Both the position numbers and the translations under genes were made by a program. From Siphonodentalium dalli (taxonomy: Eukaryota; Mollusca; Scaphopoda; Gadilida; Siphonodentaliidae), in assembly GCA_032622095.1 (NCBI GenBank), contig CP136066.1:43165835-43229834 (forward strand): 64,000 nt of DNA, given 5' to 3'. This document shows, in pieces, positions 27,301-33,114 of this stretch (its first letter is position 1; the number at the start of each line of letters is the position of its first letter). The notes below the pieces were generated by a model. It was not told where the DNA came from. It saw nothing but the letters and a program-made list of their open reading frames with translations, and made no database searches.

Positions 27301-30300
27301 GAGTGTTGCGGAAATCAGTAAAATGGTAGCAGACATACGACTCGGCATTACTCGCCAGCTAGGGTAATAATGTGAAGCGTTTAGGGTCTACTTGTATAGG
27401 AGATAAGCGCTACATAAGCATCGTTATTACCCCTATTTAGTTATATAAAATATAATTTCTGCATGGTAGACTCCATTTTGTTTTTCAGTTCTTGACACTT
27501 CCTTAACTATAGTTAATTTTATCATTGACTCTCTATCTCCCAAATGTGCACAACGTCGTCAGGTATCTCCCAATGATATACAACGACACCCGTCATTTCC
27601 CAAATATACAAAAAGGCACCCCCCTGGGTTGTTCGGTATCACAGTGCTCAGAGTATCGAACTTGTAATGGTGTTAACGCACCTGCACGCTGTTTAGATCT
27701 CGCGCCAGATTGTGACCCCTGAGCAGGTCACTTGTACTGTGCTCACTTCGTCGTACCTAGACGATTAATAGAGTCCTGAGTGTTGCGGAAATCAGTAAAA
27801 TGGTAGCAGACATACAACGCGGCATTACTCGCCAGCTAGGGTGATACTGTGAAGCGCTTAGGGTCTACTTGTATAGAATATAAGCGCTATATAAGCATCA
27901 TTATTACCCCTATTTAGTTCTATAAAATAGAATTGCTACATGGTAGTACTTCACTTCCTTAACTATAGCTCAGTTTATCACTACCTCCCAAATGTGCACA
28001 ACGCCGACAAGGATCACTAAATATTTGTTCTGATCAAAGACATGCCACCTTGTGACACATTTTTACTCATATCGTGTACACTTTCAGTAAATGGTAACTG
28101 GAGCAACTGGTCAACATGGAGTGCATGTGGCGCCAAATGTGGGCGTGGCAGAAGGACACGAGCAAGGACGTGCACTAACCCCGCCCCAGTCAGCGGCGGC
28201 AAAACATGCGCGGGCAGCGCCATGTCATCTGGGCCTTGTAACTCAAAACCATGTCGAGGTATTTCATTAAATGGTTGCTATATATTAATATTATTAAAGA
28301 TGTGTTATGTTGTCTGCTAAGATTTTACTTGGTTGTTCGGTATCACAGTGCTCAGAGTGTCGAATTTGTAATGGTGTTAACGCACCTGCATGAGTTCGCG
28401 CCCTCCTGTGGACTATCGTCTCCACAACAGTTGCGTGGTAGGATAAAGCTATATGTGTGTTCATGCGCCGCACGCTGTTTATATCTCGCGCCAGATTGTG
28501 ACCCCTGAGCAGATCACTTGTACTGTGCTCACTTCGTCGTACCTAGACGATTAATAGAGTCCTGAGTGTTGCGGAAATCAGTAAAATGGTAGCAGACATA
28601 CGACTCGGCATTACTCGCCAGCTAGGGTAATAATGTGAAGCGTTTAGGGTCTACTTGTATAGGAGATAAGCGCTACATAAGCATCGTTATTACCCCTATT
28701 TAGTTACATAAAATATAATTTCTGCATGGTAGACTCCATTTTGTTTTTCAGTTCTTGACACTTCCTTAACTATAGTTAATTTTATCATTGACTCTCTATC
28801 TCCCAAATGTGCACAACGTCGTCAGGTATCTCCCAATGATATACAACGACACCCGTCATTTCCCAAATATACAAAAAGGCACCCCCCCTGGGTTGTTCGG
28901 TATCACAGTGCTCAGAGTATCGAACTTGTAATGGTGTTAACGCACCTGCACGCTGTTTAGATCTCGCGCCAGATTGTGACCCCTGAGCAGGTCACTTGTA
29001 CTGTGCTCACTTCGTCGTACCTAGACGATTAATAGAGTCCTGAGTGTTGCGGAAATCAGTAAAATGGTAGCAGACATACAACGCGGCATTACTCGCCAGC
29101 TAGGGTGATACTGTGAAGCGCTTAGGGTCTACTTGTATAGAATATAAGCGCTATATAAGCATCATTATTACCCCTATTTAGTTCTATAAAATAGAATTGC
29201 TACATGGTAGTACTTCACTTCCTTAACTATAGCTCAGTTTATCACTACCTCCCAAATGTGCACAACGCCGACAAGGATCACTAAATATTTGTTCTGATCA
29301 AAGACATGCCACCTTGTGACACATTTTTACTCATATCGTGTACACTTTCAGTAAATGGTAACTGGAGCAACTGGTCAACATGGAGTGCATGTGGCGCCAA
29401 ATGTGGGCGTGGCAGAAGGACACGAGCAAGGACGTGCACTAACCCCGCCCCAGTCAGCGGCGGCAAAACATGCGCGGGCAGCGCCATGTCATCTGGGCCT
29501 TGTAACTCAAAACCATGTCGAGGTATTTCATTAAATGGTTGCTATATATTAATATTATTAAAGATGTGTTATGTTGTCTGCTAAGATTTTACTTGGTTGT
29601 TCGGTATCACAGTGCTCAGAGTGTCGAATTTGTAATGGTGTTAACGCACCTGCATGAGTTCGCGCCCTCCTGTGGACTATCGTCTCCACAACAGTTGCGT
29701 GGTAGGATAAAGCTATATGTGTGTTCATGCGCCGCACGCTGTTTATATCTCGCGCCAGATTGTGACCCCTGAGCAGATCACTTGTACTGTGCTCACTTCG
29801 TCGTACCTAGACGATTAATAGAGTCCTGAGTGTTGCGGAAATCAGTAAAATGGTAGCAGACATACGACTCGGCATTACTCGCCAGCTAGGGTAATAATGT
29901 GAAGCGTTTAGGGTCTACTTGTATAGGAGATAAGCGCTACATAAGCATCGTTATTACCCCTATTTAGTTATATAAAATATAATTTCTGCATGGTAGACTC
30001 CATTTTGTTTTTCAGTTCTTGACACTTCCTTAACTATAGTTAATTTTATCATTGACTCTCTATCTCCCAAATGTGCACAACGTCGTCAGGTATCTCCCAA
30101 TGATATACAACGACACCCGTCATTTCCCAAATATACAAAAAGGCACCCCCCTGGGTTGTTCGGTATCACAGTGCTCAGAGTATCGAACTTGTAATGGTGT
30201 TAACGCACCTGCACGCTGTTTAGATCTCGCGCCAGATTGTGACCCCTGAGCAGGTCACTTGTGCTGTGCTCACTTCGTCGTACCTAGACGATTAATAGAG

Positions 30301-30785
30301 TCCTGAGTGTTGCGGAAATCAGTCAAATGGTAGCAGACATACAACGCGGCATTACTCGCCAGCTAGGGTGATACTGTGAAGCGCTTAGGGTCTACTTGTA
30401 TAGAATATAAGCGCTATATAAGCATCATTATTACCCCTATTTAGTTCTATAAAATAGAATTGCTACATGGTAGTACTTCACTTCCTTAACTATAGCTCAG
30501 TTTATCACTACCTCCCAAATGTGCACAACGCCGACAAGGATCACTAAATATTTGTTCTGATCAAAGACATGCCACCTTGTGACACATTTTTACTCATATC
30601 GTGTACACTTTCAGTAAATGGTAACTGGGGCAACTGGTCAACATGGAGTGCATGTGGCGCCAAATGTGGGCGTGGCAGAAGGACACGAGCAAGGACGTGC
30701 ACTAACCCCGCCCCAGTCAGCGGCGGCAAAACATGCGCGGGCAGCGCCATGTCATCTGGGCCTTGTAACTCAAAACCATGTCGAG
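154..30785 (+). CDS. Giant mosaic extracellular gene: WSC array, FTP (fucolectin) domain, TSP1 repeats (partial)
   Basis: Thirty-three exons can be placed by AG acceptors, GT or GC donors and continuous reading. They are WSC and linker exons from 154 to 21989, two FTP exons at 22854-23090 and 24940-25182, and five TSP1 exons between 26040 and 30785. All are phase 1-1, so any exon can be duplicated or skipped without shifting the frame. This is the classic signature of exon-shuffled metazoan extracellular proteins. WSC domains are thought to bind polysaccharide, FTP domains bind fucose, and TSP1 repeats bind matrix or receptors, so a secreted or cell-surface glycan-binding protein is inferred. 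No signal peptide, start codon or stop codon lies in the window. That all exons belong to one transcript is inferred from phase, strand and order. The DNA shows one exon with a broken donor (12562) and one truncated exon (22203-22314). Confidence 0.7.
1063..1664 (+). CDS. Interdomain linker 1: 48-nt exon C (1063-1110) and 24-nt micro-exon D (1641-1664)
   Basis: Exon C follows ATTCCAG and precedes GTGAGA. It encodes a Ser/Gly-rich stretch containing KRVSSSTSDGG. Exon D follows TTTACAG and precedes GTAAGT, and encodes TAMSVSW plus split codons. Both are phase 1-1 and join WSC exon B to the next exon A in frame (G at the first junction, R at the second). Together they add 24 complete or split codons of probably unstructured, possibly O-glycosylated spacer. 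The 530-bp intron between them contains no other recognised coding sequence. Confidence 0.75.
2123..2899 (+). CDS. WSC domain 2 (exon A 2123-2230, exon B 2738-2899)
   Basis: Exon A is 108 nt and exon B is 162 nt, both phase 1-1, with acceptor TTCGCAG and donor GTAAGT at exon A. Spliced together they encode about 90 residues with the full WSC cysteine set: GCYKD at the start, C-x3-C, CFC, C-x3-C and CGG. That makes eight cysteines, the family number. WSC domains occur in fungal wall-stress sensors, polycystin-1 and many invertebrate secreted proteins. The 507-bp intron separates the domain between its third and fourth cysteines. Confidence 0.92.
3647..4248 (+). CDS. Linker 2: exon C (3647-3694), micro-exon D (4225-4248)
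   Basis: These are identical in coding sequence and phase to linker 1, with canonical GT donors at both exons. The surrounding introns are almost identical to those of the first unit, so copies 1 and 2 form the closest pair in the array. Confidence 0.75.
4707..5483 (+). CDS. WSC domain 3 (exon A 4707-4814, exon B 5322-5483)
   Basis: This is an intact eight-cysteine WSC domain split over two phase 1-1 exons with canonical splice sites. Exon B carries one replacement relative to its siblings, a GAA to AAA (Glu to Lys) change just before the conserved TCGG motif. All cysteines are retained. Confidence 0.92.
6229..6830 (+). CDS. Linker 3: exon C (6229-6276, GC donor) and micro-exon D (6807-6830)
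   Basis: The coding sequence matches linker 1, but exon C ends in GACTTG followed by GCGAGA instead of GTGAGA. Use of the exon therefore needs a non-canonical GC-AG intron. Exon D has a normal GTAAGT donor. Because the exon is phase 1-1, skipping it would shorten the protein by 16 residues without a frameshift. Confidence 0.7.
7289..8065 (+). CDS. WSC domain 4 (exon A 7289-7396, exon B 7904-8065)
   Basis: This is an intact two-exon WSC domain with eight cysteines, canonical donors (GTAAGT at both exons) and phase 1-1 boundaries. Its sequence is the array consensus. Confidence 0.92.
8813..9414 (+). CDS. Linker 4: exon C (8813-8860), micro-exon D (9391-9414)
   Basis: Both exons have canonical donors and encode the same Ser/Gly linker. 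The acceptor of exon D is GCTTACAG, as in units 3 and 5, whereas exon C has the GT donor found in units 1, 2 and 6. The unit is therefore a mosaic of the two copy types. Confidence 0.75.
9873..10649 (+). CDS. WSC domain 5 (exon A 9873-9980, exon B 10488-10649)
   Basis: This is an intact eight-cysteine WSC domain in two phase 1-1 exons with canonical splice sites. It is identical in predicted protein to the consensus of the array. Confidence 0.92.
11395..11996 (+). CDS. Linker 5: exon C (11395-11442, GC donor) and micro-exon D (11973-11996)
   Basis: Exon C again ends before GCGAGA, the same GC donor seen in linker 3. Other intron variants are shared with that unit as well. Exon D is normal. 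The coding sequence is unchanged. Confidence 0.7.
12455..12562 (+). CDS. WSC domain 6, first-half exon A with destroyed donor
   Basis: The 108-nt reading frame is intact and encodes the usual GCYKD to HCFDK segment. The splice donor, however, reads AAAG followed by TTAAGT instead of GTAAGT, so its first invariant base is lost. Reading through hits an in-frame TGA within about 30 nt. The next half of the domain lies 5.9 kb away at 18450, across an inserted block. The exon may be skipped, spliced from a cryptic donor, or dead. Confidence 0.6.
14200..14470. repeat. Minisatellite with TTTAACGACATTTTTCGGTC motif
   Basis: About six imperfect copies of a 20-27-bp motif containing TTTAACGACATTTTTCGGTC are interspersed with two copies of a GGTATTTGGATCTCTAG spacer. 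No coding capacity is apparent. Confidence 0.8.
14530..15977. repeat. Triplicated 484-bp dispersed repeat
   Basis: Three head-to-tail copies begin near 14530, 15001 and 15485. They share landmarks such as CTTGAAATGCAG, GTGATGTGAAACACTCCGG, CCGATAGTTGCGCCCCGAATC and AAGTCCATAATATGTCTTTA. The first copy lacks a few bases at its start. A diverged inverted copy lies at 25327-25700, so this is a dispersed family and not only a local duplication. Confidence 0.85.
15978..18013. other. Non-coding part of the inserted block
   Basis: This is AT-rich sequence with short tandem motifs such as ACGAGAATCCA near 16010-16090. No splice-flanked coding exon or RNA gene was recognised. Confidence 0.6.
18450..18611 (+). 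CDS. WSC domain 6, second-half exon B
   Basis: This is an intact 162-nt phase 1-1 exon with TTTACAG acceptor and GTAAGT donor, carrying CFC, C-x3-C and CGG. Its natural partner exon A at 12455 has a broken donor, so whether this half-domain is joined to a complete WSC domain in mRNA is uncertain. Confidence 0.85.
19359..19960 (+). CDS. Linker 6: exon C (19359-19406), micro-exon D (19937-19960)
   Basis: Both exons are intact, phase 1-1 and have canonical GT donors and AG acceptors. The encoded linker is the same as in linker 1. Confidence 0.75.
20420..21196 (+). CDS. WSC domain 7 (exon A 20420-20527, exon B 21035-21196), diverged
   Basis: The splice sites and all eight cysteines are preserved. 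Replacements relative to the consensus include Leu to Phe and Ser to Tyr in exon A and Thr to Lys in exon B. The conserved CGG triplet has become CAG (Gly to Ala). Divergence is higher than in the left block, consistent with its edge position. Confidence 0.88.
21942..21989 (+). CDS. Last linker exon C
   Basis: This 48-nt phase 1-1 exon follows a TTCAAG acceptor (AG kept) and precedes GTGAGA. One residue differs from the other copies (Leu to Ile after GG). No exon D follows, because the next unit is deleted. It can splice in frame to the FTP exon at 22854 through a GGA codon. Confidence 0.65.
22203..22314 (+). pseudogene. Truncated WSC exon B remnant
   Basis: The last two thirds of a WSC exon B (from the FGKYGKI region to YKLG, with CGG intact and a GTAAGT donor) is fused directly to linker-intron sequence ending CAAGTAG. 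Exon D, exon A and the start of exon B are missing, so about 1.7 kb was deleted relative to the unit. The only nearby AG acceptor would give TAA in the required phase. The remnant is therefore probably not translated. Confidence 0.8.
22854..23090 (+). CDS. FTP/fucolectin domain, first exon
   Basis: This 237-nt phase 1-1 exon has acceptor CATTTTAG and donor GTGAGT. The protein has the eel-fucolectin/tachylectin-4/pentraxin-1 (FTP, F5/8C-like) signature: NVALNKPSVRST at the start, then NANDGNRDSNF with the calcium-site DGNRDS, HYSCTET, NPYWYVDLG and NRKDCC. FTP domains are F-type lectins that bind fucosylated glycans. The fucose-contact region continues in the second exon at 24940. Its position after the WSC array suggests a carbohydrate-binding segment in the same protein. 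Confidence 0.9.
23184..23458. repeat. Inverted repeat in the FTP intron
   Basis: The left arm contains CTGAGTTTAGTG, CAGAATGAGGTC and CTATCCCGCA. The right arm contains the reverse complement of each in matching order, ending at AAACTCAG. The arms are about 75 bp and imperfect, the spacer about 120 bp. No clear target duplication was seen, so a MITE-like or fold-back origin is possible but unproven. Confidence 0.7.
23760..23935 (+). repeat. Decayed relic of WSC-unit intron
   Basis: Short blocks follow the order of the WSC unit between exons B and C: GAAATGTTCAGATAATA, ACGACCAT, CTCCTTCTG, then TTTAGTATAGAAA near the end. The match is broken by many substitutions and gaps. It indicates that WSC-unit sequence once reached into what is now the intron of the FTP domain. 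Confidence 0.6.
23965..24070. repeat. Short AGTCATATTG-ACTCCC repeats
   Basis: Three copies of a motif containing GTCATATTG next to ACTCCC occur, one inverted as CAATATGAC. The same motif reappears inside the hairpin at 24310-24477, so both belong to one small mobile or fold-back family. Confidence 0.55.
24310..24477. repeat. 168-bp fold-back hairpin
   Basis: The left arm starts GTTATTATACAATGTTGTG and the right arm ends with its near reverse complement CACAACATTGAATAATAAC. The arms are about 75-80 bp and meet near ACACTGCGTGT. It is likely a small MITE or fold-back element in the FTP intron. The intervening intron to 24939 contains open frames but no recognisable domain. Confidence 0.85.
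24940..25182 (+). CDS. FTP/fucolectin domain, second exon
   Basis: This 243-nt phase 1-1 exon has acceptor CAATGCAG and donor GTAAGA. It completes the lectin fold with MRNFTID, a Cys in TSKCF, NVRYMRIVIWG and the terminal MMCEMEVYG, which matches the C-terminal strand of FTP domains. The usual ERL fucose-contact loop after DCC is not evident. The junction reads SKHHMRNF instead, so fucose binding may be altered. Confidence 0.88.
25183..26039. other. Intron between FTP and TSP1 exons
   Basis: No coding exon was recognised. It contains the inverted dispersed repeat at 25327-25700 and ends in a TTTCAG acceptor for the first TSP1 exon. Confidence 0.6.
25327..25700 (-). repeat. Inverted diverged copy of the 484-bp dispersed repeat
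   Basis: Read on the minus strand, this region follows the repeat at 14530-15977 landmark by landmark. TAAAGACATATTATGGACTTG corresponds to its end and TTTCACACCACTTTAAT to its start. Many substitutions separate the two, so it is an older insertion of the same family. Confidence 0.8.
26040..26210 (+). CDS. TSP1 domain 1
   Basis: This 171-nt phase 1-1 exon has acceptor CTTTCAG and donor GTATTT. It encodes a 57-residue thrombospondin type-1 repeat with the tryptophan ladder NWSNWSTWSACG, the basic GRGRRTR strand, GGKTC and six cysteines ending KPCR. The WxxW pattern fits C-mannosylation. The CSxTCG O-fucosylation site is replaced by CGAKCG. This copy differs from the other four at a few residues (for example RTRSRT, PVRGG, PCYSK), so it lies outside the recently amplified set. 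Confidence 0.92.
26284..26660. mobile_element. SINE-like element, full-length copy
   Basis: The segment begins TTGTTCGGTATCACAG. It contains a stretch resembling degenerate tRNA-type Pol III boxes (GGTGTTAACGCACCT and GAGTTCGCGCCC). It ends near AAGCGCTATATAAGCATC, a tail motif typical of many animal SINEs. This copy has the flank of the short copies but lacks their 82-bp deletion, so it looks like their ancestor. The SINE assignment is an inference from motifs only. Confidence 0.5.
26825..26995 (+). CDS. TSP1 domain 2
   Basis: This is a 171-nt phase 1-1 exon with the full six-cysteine TSP1 pattern and the WSNWSTW ladder. It is the first of four almost identical copies. Confidence 0.92.
27070..27440. 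mobile_element. SINE-like element, long copy of the TSP1 unit
   Basis: The features match the copy at 26284, with TTGTTCGGTACC at the start and GATAAGCGCTACATAAGC near the end. Equivalent long copies begin at 28333, 29597 and 30860. They share flank CTCCCAAATGTGCACAACG with the short copies, so flank and element were duplicated together. Confidence 0.5.
27629..27920. mobile_element. SINE-like element, internally deleted short copy
   Basis: This copy is the same element joined directly from GCACCTGCA to CGCTGTTTAG. It has lost about 82 bp that include the GAGTTCGCGCC box. The deletion junction shows GCA microhomology. Equivalent short copies start at 28893, 30156 and 31419. All carry the same junction, so the deletion preceded amplification of the unit. 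Confidence 0.55.
28088..28258 (+). CDS. TSP1 domain 3
   Basis: This exon is identical in protein to domain 2 with the same splice sites, 171 nt, phase 1-1. Confidence 0.92.
29352..29522 (+). CDS. TSP1 domain 4
   Basis: This exon is identical in protein to domains 2 and 3, 171 nt, phase 1-1, with CTTTCAG acceptor and GTATTT donor. Confidence 0.92.
30615..30785 (+). CDS. TSP1 domain 5
   Basis: This exon is like the previous copies except for a single Ser to Gly change in the tryptophan ladder (NWGNWSTW). It is the last recognised exon of the gene in the window. No terminal exon or polyadenylation signal was identified downstream. Confidence 0.92.
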
Positions 30786-31617
30786 GTATTTCATTAAATG
30801 GTTGCTATATATTAATATTATTAAAGATGTGTTATGTTGTCTGCTAAGATTTTACTTGGTTGTTCGGTATCACAGTGCTCAGAGTGTCGAATTTGTAATG
30901 GTGTTAACGCACCTGCATGAGTTCGCGCCCTCCTGTGGACTATCGTCTCCACAACAGTTGCGTGGTAGGATAAAGCTATATGTGTGTTCATGCGCCGCAC
31001 GCTGTTTATATCTCGCGCCAGATTGTGACCCCTGAGCAGATCACTTGTACTGTGCTCACTTCGTCGTACCTAGACGATTAATAGAGTCCTGAGTGTTGCG
31101 GAAATCAGTAAAATGGTAGCAGACATACGACTCGGCATTACTCGCCAGCTAGGGTAATAATGTGAAGCGTTTAGGGTCTACTTGTATAGGAGATAAGCGC
31201 TACATAAGCATCGTTATTACCCCTATTTAGTTATATAAAATATAATTTCTGCATGGTAGACTCCATTTTGTTTTTCAGTTCTTGACACTTCCTTAACTAT
31301 AGTTAATTTTGTCATTGACTCTCTATCTCCCAAATGTGCACAACGTCGTCAGGTATCTCCCAATGATATACAACGACACCCGTCATTTCCCAAATATACA
31401 AAAAGGCACCCCCCTGGGTTGTTCGGTATCACAGTGCTCAGAGTATCGAACTTGTAATGGTGTTAACGCACCTGCACGCTGTTTAGATCTCGCGCCAGAT
31501 TGTGACCCCTGAGCAGGTCACTTGTACTGTGCTCACTTCGTCGTACCTAGACGATTAATAGAGTCCTGAGTGTTGCGGAAATCAGTAAAATGGTAGCAGA
31601 CATACAACGCGGCATTA

Positions 31618-32490
31618 CCCATATAAAAATGTACCCGGGTAAATCCACCCAGGTTTTTTGGGCCAAAACCCGGGTATAAATCTATCTACCAAGACATCCA
31701 CCAACCATCAAGACCCCCTGAAACCTGGGTTTTATCATCATTAACCCAGCTGAAACTGGATAAAAACCCTGGTGTGGATAAACCTGGTGTGATTACCCAG
31801 GTGACCACACCCAGGTGTACCCTGGTGTTTCCTACCTGGGTGTTTCCCACCCAGGTGTACCTTGGTGTTATTCATCCAGGTGTTTCCTACCCAGGTGTTC
31901 CCTACCCAGGTGTATCTTGATTTTTCCAACCCAGGTGTACCTTGGTGTTTTCTTACCCCGGTGTACCTTGGTGTTTTCTTACCCGGGTGGATTTCCCAGT
32001 GTTTCTACCCAGGTATACCTTGGTGTTTTTACCAGGGTATACCGCGGGTATTTTAAGCAGGTACCACTCGCTTATATTTTACCCTGGTGTACCCCATCAT
32101 TTTCACCCAGATGTATCCCAGGTATACTACTCTGTTATATCCTGGTGTTGGAACACCAGGGTCTATCTGGGTGGTTGCACTTGGGTTAAACCTGGGTAAA
32201 AATACTGGGGTACACCAGGGTAAATCCGTGAGTTGAGCCTGCTTAAGAACACCTGGGATATACCCTGGTAGAAACACCTGGGGAAACACTGGGGTCGAAA
32301 ACACCAAGGTACACCTGGGTGGAAACATTGAGATGCACCTGGGTTAGAAAACCCCAAGGTACACCCAGGTAAAGAAACACCAAGGTGCACCTGGGTAGGA
32401 AAACCCCAAGGTACAACTGGGCGGGAAACACAAAGGAACACCTGGGTGAATAACACCAAGGTACACCTGGGTGGGGATACCAGAGTGAAA
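31618..32490. repeat. Inverted minisatellite (ACCCAGGTGTACCTTGGTG)
   Basis: From about 31800 to 32110 many imperfect copies of a 21-24-bp motif around ACCCAGGTGTACCTTGGTG lie in one orientation. From about 32160 to 32480 the reverse complement motif CACCAAGGTACACCTGGGT is repeated. The whole can fold into a long hairpin. Open reading frames of 60-124 codons here are motif artefacts rich in repeated PGVPW-type residues. Confidence 0.9.
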
Positions 32491-32679
32491 TGGTGAGGAT
32501 GGCAATGCAGTAGGTTGGGATGGGATGCAGGGGTATTGTTATCAATGGAGTTGTTTTAGTATAATAGAACATTAAGGAAACTGATTGTGGAGCAATACAA
32601 ATTTATTCAAGATCAACAAACTAACTAAAGATTAAATACATGTATAGAAACACATGTAATACATAAATATATAAACTCA

Positions 32680-33114
32680 TTAAAGGTACTCAATCCGATC
32701 AGAGGGTCCTGTATTACTATTTCTTTTGGCTTTGGGGGTAAAAAATATTTGATTTGAGTCGAGGAACCCATCAAACAAAGCTCAGAGTTATTAGATATTG
32801 ATTTTTGATTTGTTATTTTCTCGAGATTAGTACTAATAATTGCCTCTAACTCCGTAATTTGCTCGAGATATGTACACCAGAAACACTATTCAAACAGACA
32901 AGGATGGATAACTATAAAATCAAGTGGTAATCATAACGCAATTTTGATCGTGTTCTGGGACAGAAAGAATAGAACTAACAAAATTTCAAATATCGATATC
33001 TGATCAGCCTGAGCTTTGATTGGTAGGTTCCTCGACTCGAATCAATTATGTTTTACCCCCCAAAGCCAAAGAAATAGTAATATAGGACCCTCTGATCGGA
33101 TTGAGTACCTTTAA
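32680..33114. mobile_element. TTAA-flanked fold-back MITE
   Basis: The element starts TTAAAGGTACTCAATC and ends GATTGAGTACCTTTAA. The arms stay complementary for about 120 bp, including GAGTCGAGGAACCCA and its inverse TTCCTCGACTCG. TTAA at both ends is consistent with a TTAA target duplication, as in piggyBac-type insertions. No coding sequence is present. Confidence 0.8.

Larger units (their letters stand above)
26825..31617 (+). repeat. Tandem array of 1.263-kb TSP1 units
   Basis: TSP1 exons at 26825, 28088, 29352 and 30615 are spaced 1263-1264 bp apart, and the introns are nearly identical. Each unit carries one TSP1 exon, one long SINE-like copy and one short SINE-like copy. The last unit is cut at 31617 within the short copy, where GCGGCATTAC meets foreign minisatellite sequence. 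Confidence 0.93.

Noticed and set aside
31741-32572. Several overlapping open frames up to 124 codons in the minisatellite
   Set aside because: They exist in many frames on both strands because the 21-24-bp motif happens to lack stops. The peptides are simple motif repeats.
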